Origin: Cyclina sinensis
Taxonomy: Eukaryota > Mollusca > Bivalvia > Venerida > Veneridae
Direction: 5' to 3'
Length of the DNA: 64,000 bases
Assembly (NCBI GenBank): GCA_012932295.1
Contig: JAAONU010000123.1
Span: forward strand, 5,766,001-5,830,000
Made by a program: the position numbers and the translations under genes. Positions 32,450-47,404 of this stretch are shown in pieces. Under the pieces are notes generated by a model. That model worked only from the letters and a program-made list of their open reading frames with translations. It was not told the DNA's origin and ran no database searches. Position 1 is the stretch's first letter; the number at the start of each line of letters is the position of its first letter.

Positions 32450-35400
32450 AATAAAAAAGCTAACCGAAACTGTACAAACGACAAGAGTAAAAAGTTTGCT
32501 ATGCAACTTCAGAAGGATAAGTTAGTACAAGGCTGACCAAGAAAGTGAAAACAGACTAAGAAAGTCAAAACAGACCAAGAAAGTTTTGTTCCAATTCTAA
32601 TGATTATGTAATACTAGCAGATTTGTTGGTCAGGTTAACGTCTGCAAAATTTCTCCACATCAGAGAGATTTATTATCCCGAAACTATAAAATAAACATTA
32701 ATAATTGCAGAGAAATAATGACAATAAAGGAGAAATGAATCTACACCATGCTGTTTTCCTTCTATTTAAGGAAGCTAATCTGCTGTGATCGAACAATAGT
32801 CATAAGAGAAATATAACCTCCATAAATCAAAATGACACGCACTGGAAAATTAAAAAAATGAAAATGCTGTCACTGATCATTACCAATAGATTCTTTTTTA
32901 TCACAATACGGACGGAAAAAGACTACACTTAATTTTTGAACAAATCTTGATATATAAGAGTTACTCTGAAGATTCAAATTATAATAATATACTATACGGT
33001 TTCTTACAATCTTTTCTTTAAATGCAAAAAGTCAACTGTTCGATCATAAAGGTATAGCAAGATCATATGACTAATTTGATAATGATTTTTAATTCAACAA
33101 AATCGGAATTAGAAGAAACATCATTTTAAAAACGAGGCTTTACTACTGAAAGAGCTGGCAGGCAGGGGTGTAACTGTGTAACTTTAGAGTGGTTTTACTA
33201 AAAATGCTTTATCGTTGTTTCTCTGATATTAAATTCAATTACTTGTATTTGATTCATTTGACTGAAATCAGCCAATGCAATTACAAGTCATACATCTGTT
33301 CAGGTGAGCGGCTGACAAAATTCTCGACAACATCATTTAGTAGTTGCTGACACTGCAAAATTCACAGGTAATATAAAACAAATATCGTCACTAATGTCAG
33401 TCTATTGATGTTTTACAAAGATATCGACCATTTCTGCATGATTCCGATTACAAACATCAGTTCATCGATATTTTCAGGAATTTATTGTTTGAGGTAAAAT
33501 CAATGATATTGGTCATTTTCAATTTTTGTGATTCTATAAGAATCCTGTTCTTGTAATCAATCATTTGTACGATCTACTGTGATATATTCACCACGTTGTT
33601 CAATTAATTCAATTAAAGAACTGTTGGTTTATTGCACTCGTTCGGCAATACATTTACAAAGCAAACGATCTAAATGAAAACTTTAATTAAAATGTTACAT
33701 CATTGATATTGATATATAACAAAGTCTCCTATAGTTATTGAATCATTAGTGTGATTCTGTTGTACAGGATGAAATCTTAAACATTCTTTAGAAATGTTGC
33801 TCTCATATCATCAAAAATAAAGCACCTGCATTAAGAGTGCAGTTCAAATATTAAAGAATACTGGAAAGTATGGATACAGTTTTATTTTTCCCGTATTTAG
33901 AATAATAAACTTTCTTGCTTCAGTTCATGTGTACAGTGATTTGTGCCAGGCATTCTAAAATTATTATGTTATTGTTATTTTATTTAATTAAGTGAAAAAC
34001 AAATACGTGTTTAACTGTCGAATTTCTTTTATATTCAGCTTATGACCAACAGTTTTATAGTTAATAAAACCACTGACTACTTCAAACCTTGAGTATTTTG
34101 TTTTACTTTTTCCTAAGTCTTGATTCGAAACTGCATAGAAGTTCTGACAATTTGTAGAAAAAGGCTTTTTCTTGTTTAAAACAGATAGCTATTTAAAGCC
34201 AATCACTTAATATCTTATTCCATTCTGTAGTTAAGGTATGCAACATTAACTTTTGCTGTACTTTTTTCCAAGGCACACTCACCTGTCATGACATCTCGAG
34301 ATTAATGTGCTATTTTGAAGCTTAGAACAGATGGTATTTTGTCCTGATTGTAATCGAATGCATAAAAACGTTTAGACTAGGGTAGTATCTTAATAAAGGA
34401 AAAACATGACTGTATCATTTAGATTTAGATAATTTTGAACTAATAAATATAAGTGAATATGTGAATACATTGTATGTTGTTCCTCATTCGAATCTAATTT
34501 ATAATGAAACAGAATTCAGTCAAAAGCTTTATTTTATTGAATAAAAGGAATTTTAAAAACTGAAACATTTTATACGAAAAACATTCTTAAAGATGTTATT
34601 CCAAGAAGAACTGTAGGAAAGCATATGCAGAACAAGTTTAAGACTGTAACATATAAAAATTGAGATGGGTTATGTTTGAACTGTGCTTTTTGACTTTAAA
34701 ACAAATTTAACCAGCAATTTTCTTTACTTTACTCTCAGCTTTTATATTGTATCTGTATTTCGGTACTTAATTTTATCTCTAAAATGATGCCAACGAAACA
34801 CAGGTAGGAGAAAAAGAAACAGGAAATCAGAAAACAGGAAATGAATCCTATTCAATAATAGGATTAATACTGGAAACTAAAACTGCTCTTCAAAAAATTG
34901 ACAAAACATTTTCTTCATTAATTCAATTCTTCAATTTAAATCTGTTTATATTTTCCATAGGATGTAAGCAAAAGAAGTGGTCTTGTATTGAAATATGAAT
35001 AATAATGATATATACAATGTGTTTGAAACTTTGCTCTGAAACATTTTCAGCTGTATTGAAAAAGAAGACTGCATAAATGGTCTTGAATCAAATGACCATT
35101 CGTTACTGTTCTGTCTATCTGAACCGATTGCGTTCTGTTATTGTAATCATATAAATACTATACAACTTGAAGAATACATTCTCTAGCACTCAGATCCATT
35201 TTACAGAAATTCTCTAAAACGTATTCATTCAATTAATATTTGTTGCAAAAACTGTTAGTGAAGAAATATATTTTTTATCATTTAAAAGTGCCTAATCCAA
35301 GTGTTTAAGGAGAAAAAGAGCAAAATTTGGATTTTTTGCTTCACTGCAATCTAATCTGAAACCACCATTGATGTTCTGCGGTTTGTACAGTTTATGACGT

Positions 35401-35640
35401 AATATAAAAACCTTGTTAACTGTTTAAGTGCTGTCGTTGCAGAAACAGACAATATCCAAAGGAAAAGACAATAAAATATATTAAATATGTTCGTTAATAT
35501 TTTTCCTACATTTATGTTTTTGGTAGAAGTGGTTCAAGTTTTATTATCTATTTCAGTTTTATTCCTAAATCTAATCATGAATACATAATTACACATATTC
35601 CTGCAACTACATCAACCATAAGTACATTAGCCTAAAACAG

Positions 35641-35880
35641 CTGATGAAAGAGAGCATCTTAGGAGTTCTAGGCTAATTAACTGATCTCCTATCCGTGTAT
35701 CTGATGAAAGAGAGCATCTTAGGAGTTCTAGGCTAATTAACTGATCTCCTATCCGTGTATCTGATGAAAGAGAGCATCTTAGGAGTTCTAGGCTAATTAA
35801 CTGATCTCCTATCCGTGTATCTGATGAAAGAGAGCATCTTAGGAGTTCTAGGCTAATTAACTGATCTCCTATCCGTGTTT
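35641..35880. repeat. Four 60-bp tandem copies, virtually identical
   Basis: Units at 35,641, 35,701, 35,761 and 35,821 are identical except for one base near the end of the last unit. The unit begins CTGATGAAAGAGAGCATCTT and ends CTGATCTCCTATCCGTGTAT. The homologous place in block B copy 3 (about 43,585-43,650) has a single diverged unit, so the expansion occurred in copy 2 alone and recently. The 20-residue repeat read on the minus strand is a by-product of the 60-bp period. Confidence 0.98.
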
Positions 35881-37806
35881 CTGTCAGTCTAGCTTTTTGA
35901 ATCCAACAAAAGCGTAACTGATTAGTCATTTCAATAATGACAATCATTCAGGTCTACCATTAAGATAATAAATCAACTATCCTTATTTCTACCTCATTGT
36001 AACAACTTATTTCAATCTATAATCAACTAAAACTACGACAAATTATTCTGGTAGCTAGACCATGTTTTTCAAATTAACTACAATAGACAAAATCATAGGT
36101 CATTTTGCATAGCCGTATGATTAACAAGTTTAAAATAATTCATTCCCATGCGACAACAATTAATGAAAGAAACTTTCATCTGTCAAACACTGCCAACAGT
36201 TACAACTGAGTGTAATTTTAAAGTCTGCTGGAACATTACTTTAGAATAGCAAGCTGTGTGTAGGCTGGGCGCTCAATAATTGGTCTGGACTACAATGTCC
36301 ATCTATTATTGAACTGTCTATTTTGATTGAATACAGAAGCGAAGACTTTCGTTATCCATAAGAACGATAGCAACATTCAGAACACGTTTACTGATACACA
36401 GATATATCGAAATGAAACGTACATAGTACGAACACTGGCCACTGTAAAAAAGTAGAAAAGAAAGGAACAGCAACTGCGAATATTTCCATCTCAAAGTAAT
36501 CTCCGATTTATTGACATTTGGACAAGTTGTATTTCTTATGTATGAAATAAATGACTGCAAGCTGTGAATAGAAAGAAGATTTATATTGTCTATCTACTTC
36601 ATTCAGGCAATTGTCATAATTTTATTTGCTTTTTTCCACTGCTTGATTACTTACAATATGCCATAGTTAACAACAATATGCCATGAATATGACAAACAAA
36701 AATCAAACAGACATATATCTTTACAAAATGAAAATATGTTTAATAGAAATCAGTATATTACATTATTATGGTTACCAGAAAAGTAATGAACACATTGAAA
36801 TTACCAAATTTTCTATTTGATTGGTAAAATCCTTGCTTAAATGTTCAAATGAAATTAACTGAAGTCACTCGTCGATCAGTAAGTCTGTTTACAAATTCTT
36901 GAACAAATATTTTTGCCAACTGTTAATGGATTTTCATTGCTTTCATTTTGAACATGAGAATGAGAGAGAAAAAAATCACGATGCCTGATCTATATAGAAA
37001 TATATCAAAATAAGACAAAAATCATGCCATAAGAAGTTTTTGTTATCAAACTTTGCTGCCGATCTACATCGTAGCAACAAAACTATTTTTCCTGAAACAT
37101 GTTGTGGATTTTTTTATGCCATAACTCGTTTTCAAGTTCATGATAGCTAGAATAATGACTGACTGGTCTTAAATCTGATGTCTATCTCTTATTGGACTAT
37201 GTATTGATATTGATTACATAATCAAAGACTTTGGTAATTGTAATTGTAAGAGCAATACATACCCCCAAAATACATTCATAGACCTATTGAAAAGAAACCT
37301 ACAATACTTGCAATAGCCACTTCATTTCATCCTGAACATCTTCATACAAAAACAACGTCCCTAATGATTTTGAAAGAAAAAAACATGGGTCTTTACTTTT
37401 CAGTATTTTGTTTTGTAAAATCATTTATTTGTGATTTTAACCATACATTTTTCTCTGAAACGCAACATTTCCCCTCATTTATTTCATTCTGTGCTTGTCA
37501 GTTTAAATACTTATAAATATCAAGCAAAAAAGCAATCAAAATTTATTATTATTTAGCCAGGTTTTATTTCAGACAAGATTGTTTCTAAAATAAGTTTAAG
37601 CCTGTGAATAATATAATTATTATGTGGACGCTTTTTGATGCCATGCACAATTTTTTTTATATAAACATTTTTACAACAGTATTTCAGTTCATACAAAAAA
37701 GTGTCTCTATGCATAGTAACAATTAAGGGTCACATTAGAGGAAGCAGCGAAACTATTCTGGCTCAATAAATGTGAGCTTGAAAGTTCTTCAACATGTCAG
37801 TTATGT

Positions 37807-37807
<1 letters not shown>

Positions 37808-37851
<44 letters not shown>
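37808..37851. repeat. CT microsatellite of block B copy 2
   Basis: This is an almost pure CT run of about 22 units. Its counterpart in copy 3 is at 46,808-46,840, showing that the microsatellite already existed before the block duplication. Confidence 0.97.
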
Positions 37852-37854
<3 letters not shown>

Positions 37855-38715
37855 AATATCAAAACGGACATAAAAAGCGGCATGTCAATTACTTTCTAAC
37901 CAATCTTAAAAAATGAATAAAATTTGAAAAACAAAACAGATTTATGAATAGATGAGTAAGTTCCGCCGTTTCATTAATATGTTACATAGTTGCACTTCTT
38001 ACAAGCTCCTACTTCATTAAGTTAATTCTCAATATATCAAATGTGTGTATTTCAAATATTTTGCCATGGACTGCTAGCCATTGCAACATAAAAGAGATTC
38101 TGATTAAAGAAAGAAAACTATTCATAAGACAAGCATCCTTATAAACGGACGGAAGCTATAAATATTCCTGCCTAATGACGGTACAAATAATAACAAACGA
38201 TAAATAAAAACAGGAAATAACAATGATAACTCATTTCCTTGCAATAGATAGAAAAAGGCTTTTGTCACGAAAGTCCAACAGAAGTGATTTTCACAATCAA
38301 AAATGTTCATTAACCTATTGAATCTTAAGTTTACTGATAAAGATGTTCTGTGCACTGTGAAAACGTAAAGTTTGTGACTTCTTTAAGTTTTATATCTCAG
38401 TATTTTTACTTTATTTTCACTAAAAAGTTTTAAAAGAAACATAATTATGTGATATTTTTTTCTTGGCAATTCATTACAATAACTGAAATATGGCTGCAAC
38501 TGATAGCAAAAAGTTGTTGAATAAAACTGATAAGTTGTAATACACACATTCCGCGCATGGTGTTGTCTTTAATTACTGATATTTGTGAATTTATATTACC
38601 AGCTATAATTATCATTTAAATACTAGTGACTTTTATAGTGCCATAGCTTCTGCAATAAATATGATACAGCTCTTAGAGTATACAGCTTCCTTCTTATACA
38701 TAATATAGTTTCCCC

Positions 38716-38717
<2 letters not shown>

Positions 38718-38780
<63 letters not shown>
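38718..38780. repeat. AT dinucleotide microsatellite
   Basis: This is a pure AT run of about 31 units. It lies in the part of block B copy 2 (~38,470-38,795) that is absent from copy 3, where LINE-2 sits instead. Confidence 0.97.
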
Positions 38781-38784
<4 letters not shown>

Positions 38785-41700
38785 TGTAATATATATGTAA
38801 CACAAATTCTACAGCAGATGTTAGACAGCTTCTAGACTATAGGATATATATTTACATCTTCTTAATTATTATATGTGTGTTGTTCATGGATAATTTTGTA
38901 TAGAGAATAATATTACTAATTAACGTTTTGATAAAAATAATATTTCAACATTCAATTTGACATCAACTATTACTAAGGACATAGGAGAATTATACGTATG
39001 TAATAAGGAAAATCTTTTCAAGTAATTTTCTATACATTAATATTTGATTGTTAAATACTACAGTAAGAAACTCACCACTAAATGGTTATTCTGGTTTCCT
39101 TATATTTTGGCTGCATTAAGAATATGAAAGTGCAGCGACATAACTACCACTTCGGCCTACAGCAAACCTGCTTTATAAAAGTTATGACTGAAAGAACATA
39201 TAATGTTATCACAGAGGTTTAAAATGCAAACACTCGTCTTTCTCAGTGAGAATCATTGTAGGACAAATGAATCGGCAGAAACTCACATTGGCCTCTACTA
39301 AATAGAGAATGTGGCCATGTTTCTTATTTTATTGCTTCCTCTGAACTTTTCCATAAAAGTTAATTGCCCCTAAATGTTGACACTGAAGCAGTTAAGCCAT
39401 GAAGTCTTTTGTGATTTATGATCTGGACAGAAATTACGCCAATGACTGGAGTATATACCATAAAATATCAAAAATATATACAAACAATATTTTATTCTCT
39501 TAAGCTTTGTACGGCAGAGATTATACGACCCAAATGTGGCACTCTGGCTTTCTTTTATGAAACCAAATGTATCACTGAAAGCAAATATACTCCGCGACTC
39601 CCAGATCCAACACATTTTGACCAATGAAAGGCAATTATACATTTACTGTGCACGTAATGATTGATTATTTATGAAACTGCCTTTTCTCGATAAATGGAAA
39701 TATTTGAAGAAATTTAATATTCCAGAAATTGTGTTTAAAACGCTCAGCCTGGTTGTTTTTAAGAGTACTAAGATTAAATTAACAAAGAAAGTATGCTCAA
39801 AGCTGACGAAAAGTAAGCCAATGAAATAGAAAGCCGATTAAGAATTAATAAAAAAGAAAAAAAACTACAAACTTACGGAAATACAAAAGCTTACCGAAAA
39901 TGTACGCATGACAAGAGTTCAATGTAACTATGCAAATTCAGAGTGAATTTACAAGGCTGTACGGGTGACCAAGGAAGTGCAAAAAGACCAAGAAAGGTAA
40001 AGAAAGGTGTTGTTTTGTTCAATTCCAATGATTATGTAATACTACAAGATTTGTTGGTCAGGTAATATCTGCAACATTTCTTCACATCAGTGAGATTTAT
40101 CATCCGGAAACTATAAAATAAACATTAATATTTTGCAGAGAAATAATGACAATAAAGGAGAAATGAATCTTTACCATGCTGTTTTCCTTCTATTTAAGGA
40201 AGCTAATCTGCTGTGATCTGACAATAGTCATACGAGAAATATAACCTCCATACATCAAAATGAGACGTACTGAGAAATTTAAAAAAAAATGAAAATGCTG
40301 TCAATGATCATTACCAATAGATTCTTTTTTATCACAATACGGACGAAGAAACACTACACTTAATTTTTGAACAAATTTGGATATATAAGAGTTACTTTGA
40401 AGATTCAAATTATAATAATACAGTATACAGTTTCTTACAATCCTTTCTTTAAATGCAAATAAAGTCATCAGTTCGTTCATAGAGGTATAGCAAGATCATA
40501 TGACTAATGCAATAATGATTTTTAACTTAACAAAATCGGAATCAGAAGGAACGCCATTGTAAAAACGAGGCTTTACTACTGAAAGAGCTAGCAGGCAAGG
40601 GTGTCTCTTTAGAGTAGTTTTATTGAAAATGTTTTATTGTCTTTCTCTGATATTATACTCAAGAACTTTGATTCATTTGGCTGAAATCAGACAATGAAAT
40701 GACAAAACTTATATCTCTGCTCAGATGAGCGGCTGCCAAAATTCTCGACAACATCATTTAGTAGTTGCTGACAGTGCAAAACTCACAGGTAATATAAACA
40801 AAATATCGAAACTAATTTCGGGTTATTGATGTTTTACAAAAATAGCCGTACCTGAATGATTCCGATCACAAATATCAGTTCATTAATATTTTCAGGAATT
40901 CATAATTGGAGGTCAAAATCAATGATATTAGTCATTTTCATTTTTTTATTCTATTAAAACCATATCCCTGTAATCAATCATTGGTACGATCTACTGCGCT
41001 ATATTCACCACGTTGTTCAATTAATTCAATTTAAGAATTGTTGGTTTATATCATTCGTACGGCAATACGTTTACAAAGTAAACGATCCAAATGAAAAGTT
41101 TAATTAAAATGTTGCATAATTGATATTGATATAACAAAGTCTTCTGTAGTTATTGAATCATGAGTGTGATTCTGTTGTACCGGACGAAATCTTAAACATT
41201 CTTTGAAAATGTTACTTTCATATCATCAAAAATAAAGCACCTGCATTAAGAGTGCAGTTCAAATATTATGGACAACTGGAAAGTATGGATACAGTTTTAT
41301 TTTTCCCGTATTTAGAATAATAACCTTTCTTCCTTCAGTTCGTGTGTACAGTATTTTGTGCCAGGCATTCTAAAATCATTATGTTATAGTTATTATATTT
41401 ATTTAAGTGAAAAACAAATATGTGATTAACTGTCTAATTTCTCTTATATTCACCTTATGTCCAACAGTTTTATAGTTAATAAAACCACTGACTACTTCAA
41501 ACCTTGAGTATTTTGTTTTACTATTTCCTAAGACTTGATTTGTAACTTCATAGTAGTTCTGACTTTTACCATTTGGATTTATCTTATATAGAGCAGAAAG
41601 CTATTTAAAGCCAATTACTTATTAGTAATCTCTTATTCCATTATGTAGTTGAGGTATGCTACATTAACTTTTGCTGTACTTTTTTTTCCAAGGCCCACTC

Positions 41701-44700
41701 ACCTGTCGTGACATCTCGAGATTGCTGTGCTATTTTGGAAGCTTATAACATGGTATTTTGTCCTGATCGTAATCGAATGCATAGAAACGTTTAGACTAGG
41801 GTAGTATCTTAATAAAGGAACAACATAACTGTATCATTTAGATTTAGATTATTTTTGAACAAATAAATATAAGTGAATATATCGTTCCTTATTCGAATCT
41901 TATTTATAATGAAACAGAATTCAGTCAAAAGCTTTATTTTAATGAATAAACTGAAACATTTTATAAGAAAAAATTCGTCTAGAACTGCAATTCTTGACAC
42001 GGATAATATAATTTACAAAAAATTCTTAAATATGTTATCCTAAGAAGAATTGTAGGAAAGCTTATGCAAAACAAGTTTATTTTTACGACTGTAATATATA
42101 AAAATTGAGATGTGTTTTGTTTGAACTGTGCTATTTGACTTTAAAACAATTTTTCTTTACTCTCAACTTTTATATTATGTCTTATCAGCACTTAACTGCT
42201 GACCTTAGTTATGCAGCTATTGTAATCTCTAAATAGATGCCAATTAAACACTGGTAGGAGAAAGAGAAACAGGAAAGTTATGCACATTGGTTTTCTTGGA
42301 TACAGAAAGAGGATTAATACTTGAAACTAATATTGCTCTAAAAGAAATTGACAAAAACATTTTATTCCTAAATTAATTCAATTCTTCAATTTTAATGTGT
42401 CATAAGGAGTAAGCAAACAATGTGGTCTTATATTGAACTATGAATAATAGGATATATACAATGGGTTTGAAACTTTGCTCCGAAAGATTTTCAGGTGTAA
42501 TTAAAAAGAACACTGCATAAATAGTCTTGAATCAAATGACCATTCGTTACTGTTCTGTCTATCTGAACCGACTGCATTCTGTTGTTGTAATCATATTAAT
42601 ACTATACAACTTCAAGGATAAATACACTAGCACTCAGATCCATTTTACAGAAATTCTCTGAATAATATTCAATGAATTAATTTTGTTAAAAAAAACTGTT
42701 AGTGAAGAAATATATTTATCATTTACGAGTGTCTGTGTTGAATGCAAAGATGTGCCACTAGGCTAAAATATTGTCCAAAATCTGTATATAGAATGTAACG
42801 ATATTTTGCCCCATGTGGCACATTTTATTCTTTTAGACAGTGATATTAAGACGAGTTTATATTATCTTATGAAAAGTGAATGGCTGCTGTATGTTACTAT
42901 TACTACTTATGATACTGAAATCTGTTTCTTTTTCTTTTCAACTAGACGGAATATTCAGATAATGAATTCACGATTTCATACCAATTATATAAAATCCCGT
43001 ACTGAAGTCTTTTAGTCACTCTTTTTTGTAATTTTGGGTGGTAGAAAATTTCAAAATTTAGTTACTTGCTTCACTGCAAACTATGTTGATAATTTCAACA
43101 TAGGAATTACGAAGACAATTCTACAGTATACGAACGGTAAGGAAAATTATGATCTATGTAATCTCAATCGCAAAGTGCATTATAATCATAAAAAAGACAT
43201 TCTTATTTATAAATGATAATCTGTAATTGTTTCTGTAATCATTTATCTGCTGTCTGTCAAGTTTTTAACAGTGTTCTATCTCATAAATCAAGGTTAATCT
43301 GGAACTAATATGAACGTAACCAAAATGCCGTCTGTACTATTTATGACGCCATATAAAACTTCATTAACTGTTTTAGTGCTGTCATTTCAGAAACGCACAA
43401 TATCTAAAGGAAGAGATAATACAACTTTTTGAAATACTTTCTTAAATATTATTTCCTACATTTATGTTTTTGGTGAGAGGTGCTTTAAGTTTTATTATTT
43501 ATTTATGTTTTATTCCTAAATGTAGTAATATATACACATACACATATTCCTGCAACTTCATCACCCAGAGTGCATCAGCGTTAAACAGTTGATGGAAGAA
43601 ACACCTTAGGAGTTCTCAGCTAATTAACTGATCTCCGATCCGTTTTTCCGTCAGTCTAGGTTTATGAATCCAATAAAGGTTTACCTGTTTAGTCATAACA
43701 ACAATGACCATGATTCAAGTCTACCATTGACATATCAAATCAGCTATTCTTATTTCTTTCTCATTGTACCAGCTCATTTCAGTCTATAATCAACTAAAAC
43801 TAAGACGAATTATTCTGATAGCTAGACCGTGTTCTTCAAATTTATTACAACAGACAAAATCATAGATCATTTTGCCTTGCAATATGATTAACAAGTTAAA
43901 AATGATTCATTTCCATGCGACAACAGTTAGTCAAGAAACTTTCATCTGTCAAACAGTGCCAACAGATACAACTGAGTGTAATACTATAGTCTACTGGAAC
44001 ATTACTTTAGAATAGCAAGCTGTGTGTAGGCTGGGCGCTCAATAATTGGTCTGTACTACAATGTCCATCTGTTATTGAACTGTCTATTTTGATTGAATAC
44101 AGAAGCAAAGGCTTTCGTAATCATATCTATAAGAACAATAACAACATTCAGAACATGTTTACTGATACATACATATATCGAAATGAAAACGTACACAGTA
44201 TGAACACTTGTCACTGTAAAAAAAGAAGAAAAAGGAACAGCAACTGCGAATATTTCGATGTTAAAGTATTCTCCGATTTATTGAAATTTTGACAAGGTGT
44301 ATTTCTTATGTATGAAATAAATGAGTGCAAGCTGTGAATAGAAAGAAGATTTAATTGTTTGTCTACAATGTTTGAATAACAAAACTGGAAAAAGTTAAGG
44401 TTTTAAACCAAGGACTGTGATTTGTTAAGATTCCTTAAGCTTTGATTATCTTTTTACGAAGTTCTACTTGATTCAGAAAATCGTCATCATTTTATTTGTC
44501 TTTTTCCACTGTTTGATTGCTTAGGTTTTTTAAACAATTTTCTTTTACTGCATTTTAGAATTCTAACAAGAAGACATCTCTTTTCTCGTTAGTCAGTCAA
44601 ACTTCCATCTACAAACCAGGTCAGTCAGATTAAAAGCTTCCATATTCTGCTATACCTAGTCCTTGTTTGAATTCATTAAATTTTTAAGGTTTATTTATAC

Positions 44701-46805
44701 GTTCCAATAATAATTGTTTAGAGTTAATGTCGCGAAATAACATATTTCATTTCTAAGTTAGCTAGCTACTCCACCTGCAGCAATTAACTTACAGCAGTTT
44801 GAGGATATGCTTTTGGCCACGAGGTCCATCCTCCCGGCTCAAGCTGTGAAGGTTCTAAAAACAAACTATGGTTATAAAACTTTATTTGAGTATATACTTG
44901 AATAAGAATTGTAAACTACAAAAGATCATAGGTTTTCTTAGACACATTCTTAAATTTGAAAAGAATTTATGATGGAGACATATGACTGCAAACGATACAA
45001 ACATTTCAGGTGTTAAGTGTGTTTTACACAAATTATAAACAAAGAATAACTTACAAATACGTCGTTAAAAAGAGATTTTTTATCGTTCCTAGAATTTCAA
45101 ATATATTTTAACATAATAGTTGTTAACAACAATAATTATGCCATGAATATTACAAACAAAAATTAAATCGAGTCACACCATTATTTTAATCTGAATTACT
45201 TCCTTTTAATACACGTTATACACAGACTTACAGTCGAATTGTAACCGGAAAGTATTAACACATTAAAATAACCAAATTTTCTATTTGACTGGTCAAAATT
45301 ATTAAAGCCTTGCTTCGAATGAAATTTACTGAAGTCAGTCGTCGATCAGTTAGTCTGTTTACAATTAATGGAACAAGCATCTTTGCCAAATGTTAATGAA
45401 TTTTCATGCTTTCTTTTTGAACTTGCGAATGAGAAGGGAAAAAATCTCGATGCCTGATCTGAATAGAAATATATCAAAATAAGAAAACAATTATGCCATA
45501 AGAAGTTTTCTTATCAAACGTTGCTGCAGATCAAAAAGGAAACAATAAAAGTTTTTTTTTTCTAAAACATGTAACGGATTTTACTTCTCAGTGTTTTGCT
45601 TTGTAAAATCATTTATTGTGACTTTAACCATACATATTTCTCTGAAACCCAGCTTTTCCACTTATTTGTTTTATTTTCTGCTTGTCAGTTTAAATACTTA
45701 AATACATAAATATCAAGCAAAAAATCTATCAAAATTTGTTATTATTTAGCCAGGTTTTATTCCAGACAAGATCGTTTCCAAAATAAGTTTAAGCCTGTGA
45801 ATGATATAATTATTATGTCGACGCTTTTTGATTGCATGCACAAGTTTGTATTATTTAAACATTTTTACCAGTATTTCCGTTCATACAAAAATGTCTCTAT
45901 GCATGGCACATCAGAGAAACAGCAAAACTATTCTGGCTCAAAAAATGAGCCTGAACGTTCTTTGAGGCTAACAAAGGCTAGTCATAGTAAATATATATAT
46001 CTTTCTTAAACGAGGGTATATTTTAAAGACACTGTCTATCTTTTAGGCTTTAACTGAAGTCTGCATTGGCTGAAAGAGTAACTTTCTTGGATGTTACCAA
46101 AAAAAAAGTGACTTCGCTTACACCATATTCCTTATGATTCAACTTAATGCGTTAATTTTGCCCCACATAGCACATGGCGCGTTTTCCTTATCTGTTTCTC
46201 ATCTCACCGAACAGAAATGGTAGTCAATGACGACAAAAACAACAAAATATTTATCTGATCTTTTTGTATCTTAGTTTGCACTGTGACCACAATTCCTACA
46301 GTTAAACTATTAGCTGTATATGAGCACAAACAGTTATGAGATGGTTTTAAGTACATATTAACTTTAAATGCTAAAATTAAAATGCCGAAATGTTGATACA
46401 TTTACTGCGCTTCTAAAATATTTATTGGCATTAACATGGTTATCAAAGGGGAGAAAAATTTAAAACGGTATATGGAAGATGAACTTTATTAATCTATCTG
46501 AACATTCATACTTAACATAAAACAAAGTTTGCTTGTTGATTCAAACAGGATTTACACTTTAAATCTTCCCAAATTCTCAGCTGATTTGGTATCTCCTGAT
46601 CTATTTTTTCGAGTTTGTAGTTTGAACACATGTTTTGTGCGTTTGTAAGCTGAAATCTATTTTGTTGTTGTTATAGTTATTTATAGTTCTTCAGGAAAAT
46701 CTATGAATATCATGATATATTGATTTAATTTTTTAAATAACAGGCAATAAAAAGGAAAATGTCTGCAATTTTCCTTTCCAAATAAAAGGCAAGTATGGAA
46801 ACACA

Positions 46806-46807
<2 letters not shown>

Positions 46808-46840
<33 letters not shown>
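46808..46840. repeat. CT microsatellite of block B copy 3
   Basis: This is a pure TC run of about 16 units preceded by a short AC run. It is orthologous to the run at 37,808-37,851. Confidence 0.97.
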
Positions 46841-46842
<2 letters not shown>

Positions 46843-47404
46843 GGAAAGCAATATATATTTACATTGAAAAAATATCAAAGTGAACAATAAACAAAATTAG
46901 CGACATGTCTGTTTCTGGGGGTAAAATCTATGAAACTCTTAAAATGCATAAATTAAGAAAAAGATATATGTGTAGAAGAGTAAGTTCCGCCGTTTCATTA
47001 ATGTGTTACATAGTTGCACCTCTAACAAGCTCCAACTTTATTGCGTTAAAACATGTGTTTTTCAAATATTTTACTGCTAACCATTGAAACATAAAAGAGA
47101 TTTTAATTTGAGAAAGAAAAGTATTCATAAGACCCTTATATATTGATAACAGCTATAAATATCCCTGCGTTATGAAAGAACAAATAAAAAACAGGAAATA
47201 ACAATGATTACTCATTTCCTTGCAATAGATGGAAAATGGCTTTTGACACGAAAGTCCAAAAAAGTGGTTTTTACAATACCCTACTGATTCCTAAATAACA
47301 GATAAAAATGTTGTAAGCAAACAGTGTAAAATTTGTGACTTTTATAAGTTTTATCTCTCAGTTAGATGTACTTTATTTTCACTTTTTTTTAAAAGAAACA
47401 TAAT

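Larger units (their letters stand above)
32452..39770. repeat. Block B, copy 2 (~7.3 kb)
   Basis: It aligns with block B copy 3 (39,790-51,700) from GCTAACCGAAACTGTACAAA to the tail GATAAATGGAAATATTTGAA. Further anchors are AGGCTGGGCGCTCAATAATT at 36,257 and 44,028, the CT microsatellite, AAGTTCCGCCGTTTCATTAA at 37,959 and 46,981, and CAGCTTCTAGACT. Identity is about 80-85% by eye. No frame is conserved between copies, so no host gene is called. A 0.6-kb stretch of copy 3 (about 42,730-43,330) is absent. Confidence 0.9.

Noticed and set aside
35627..35947. 106-codon minus-strand ORF with a 20-residue repeat
   Set aside because: Produced by the 60-bp tandem array; the homologous place in block B copy 3 has no such frame.
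38623..38805. ORF with a long Tyr-Ile repeat
   Set aside because: Translation of the AT microsatellite.
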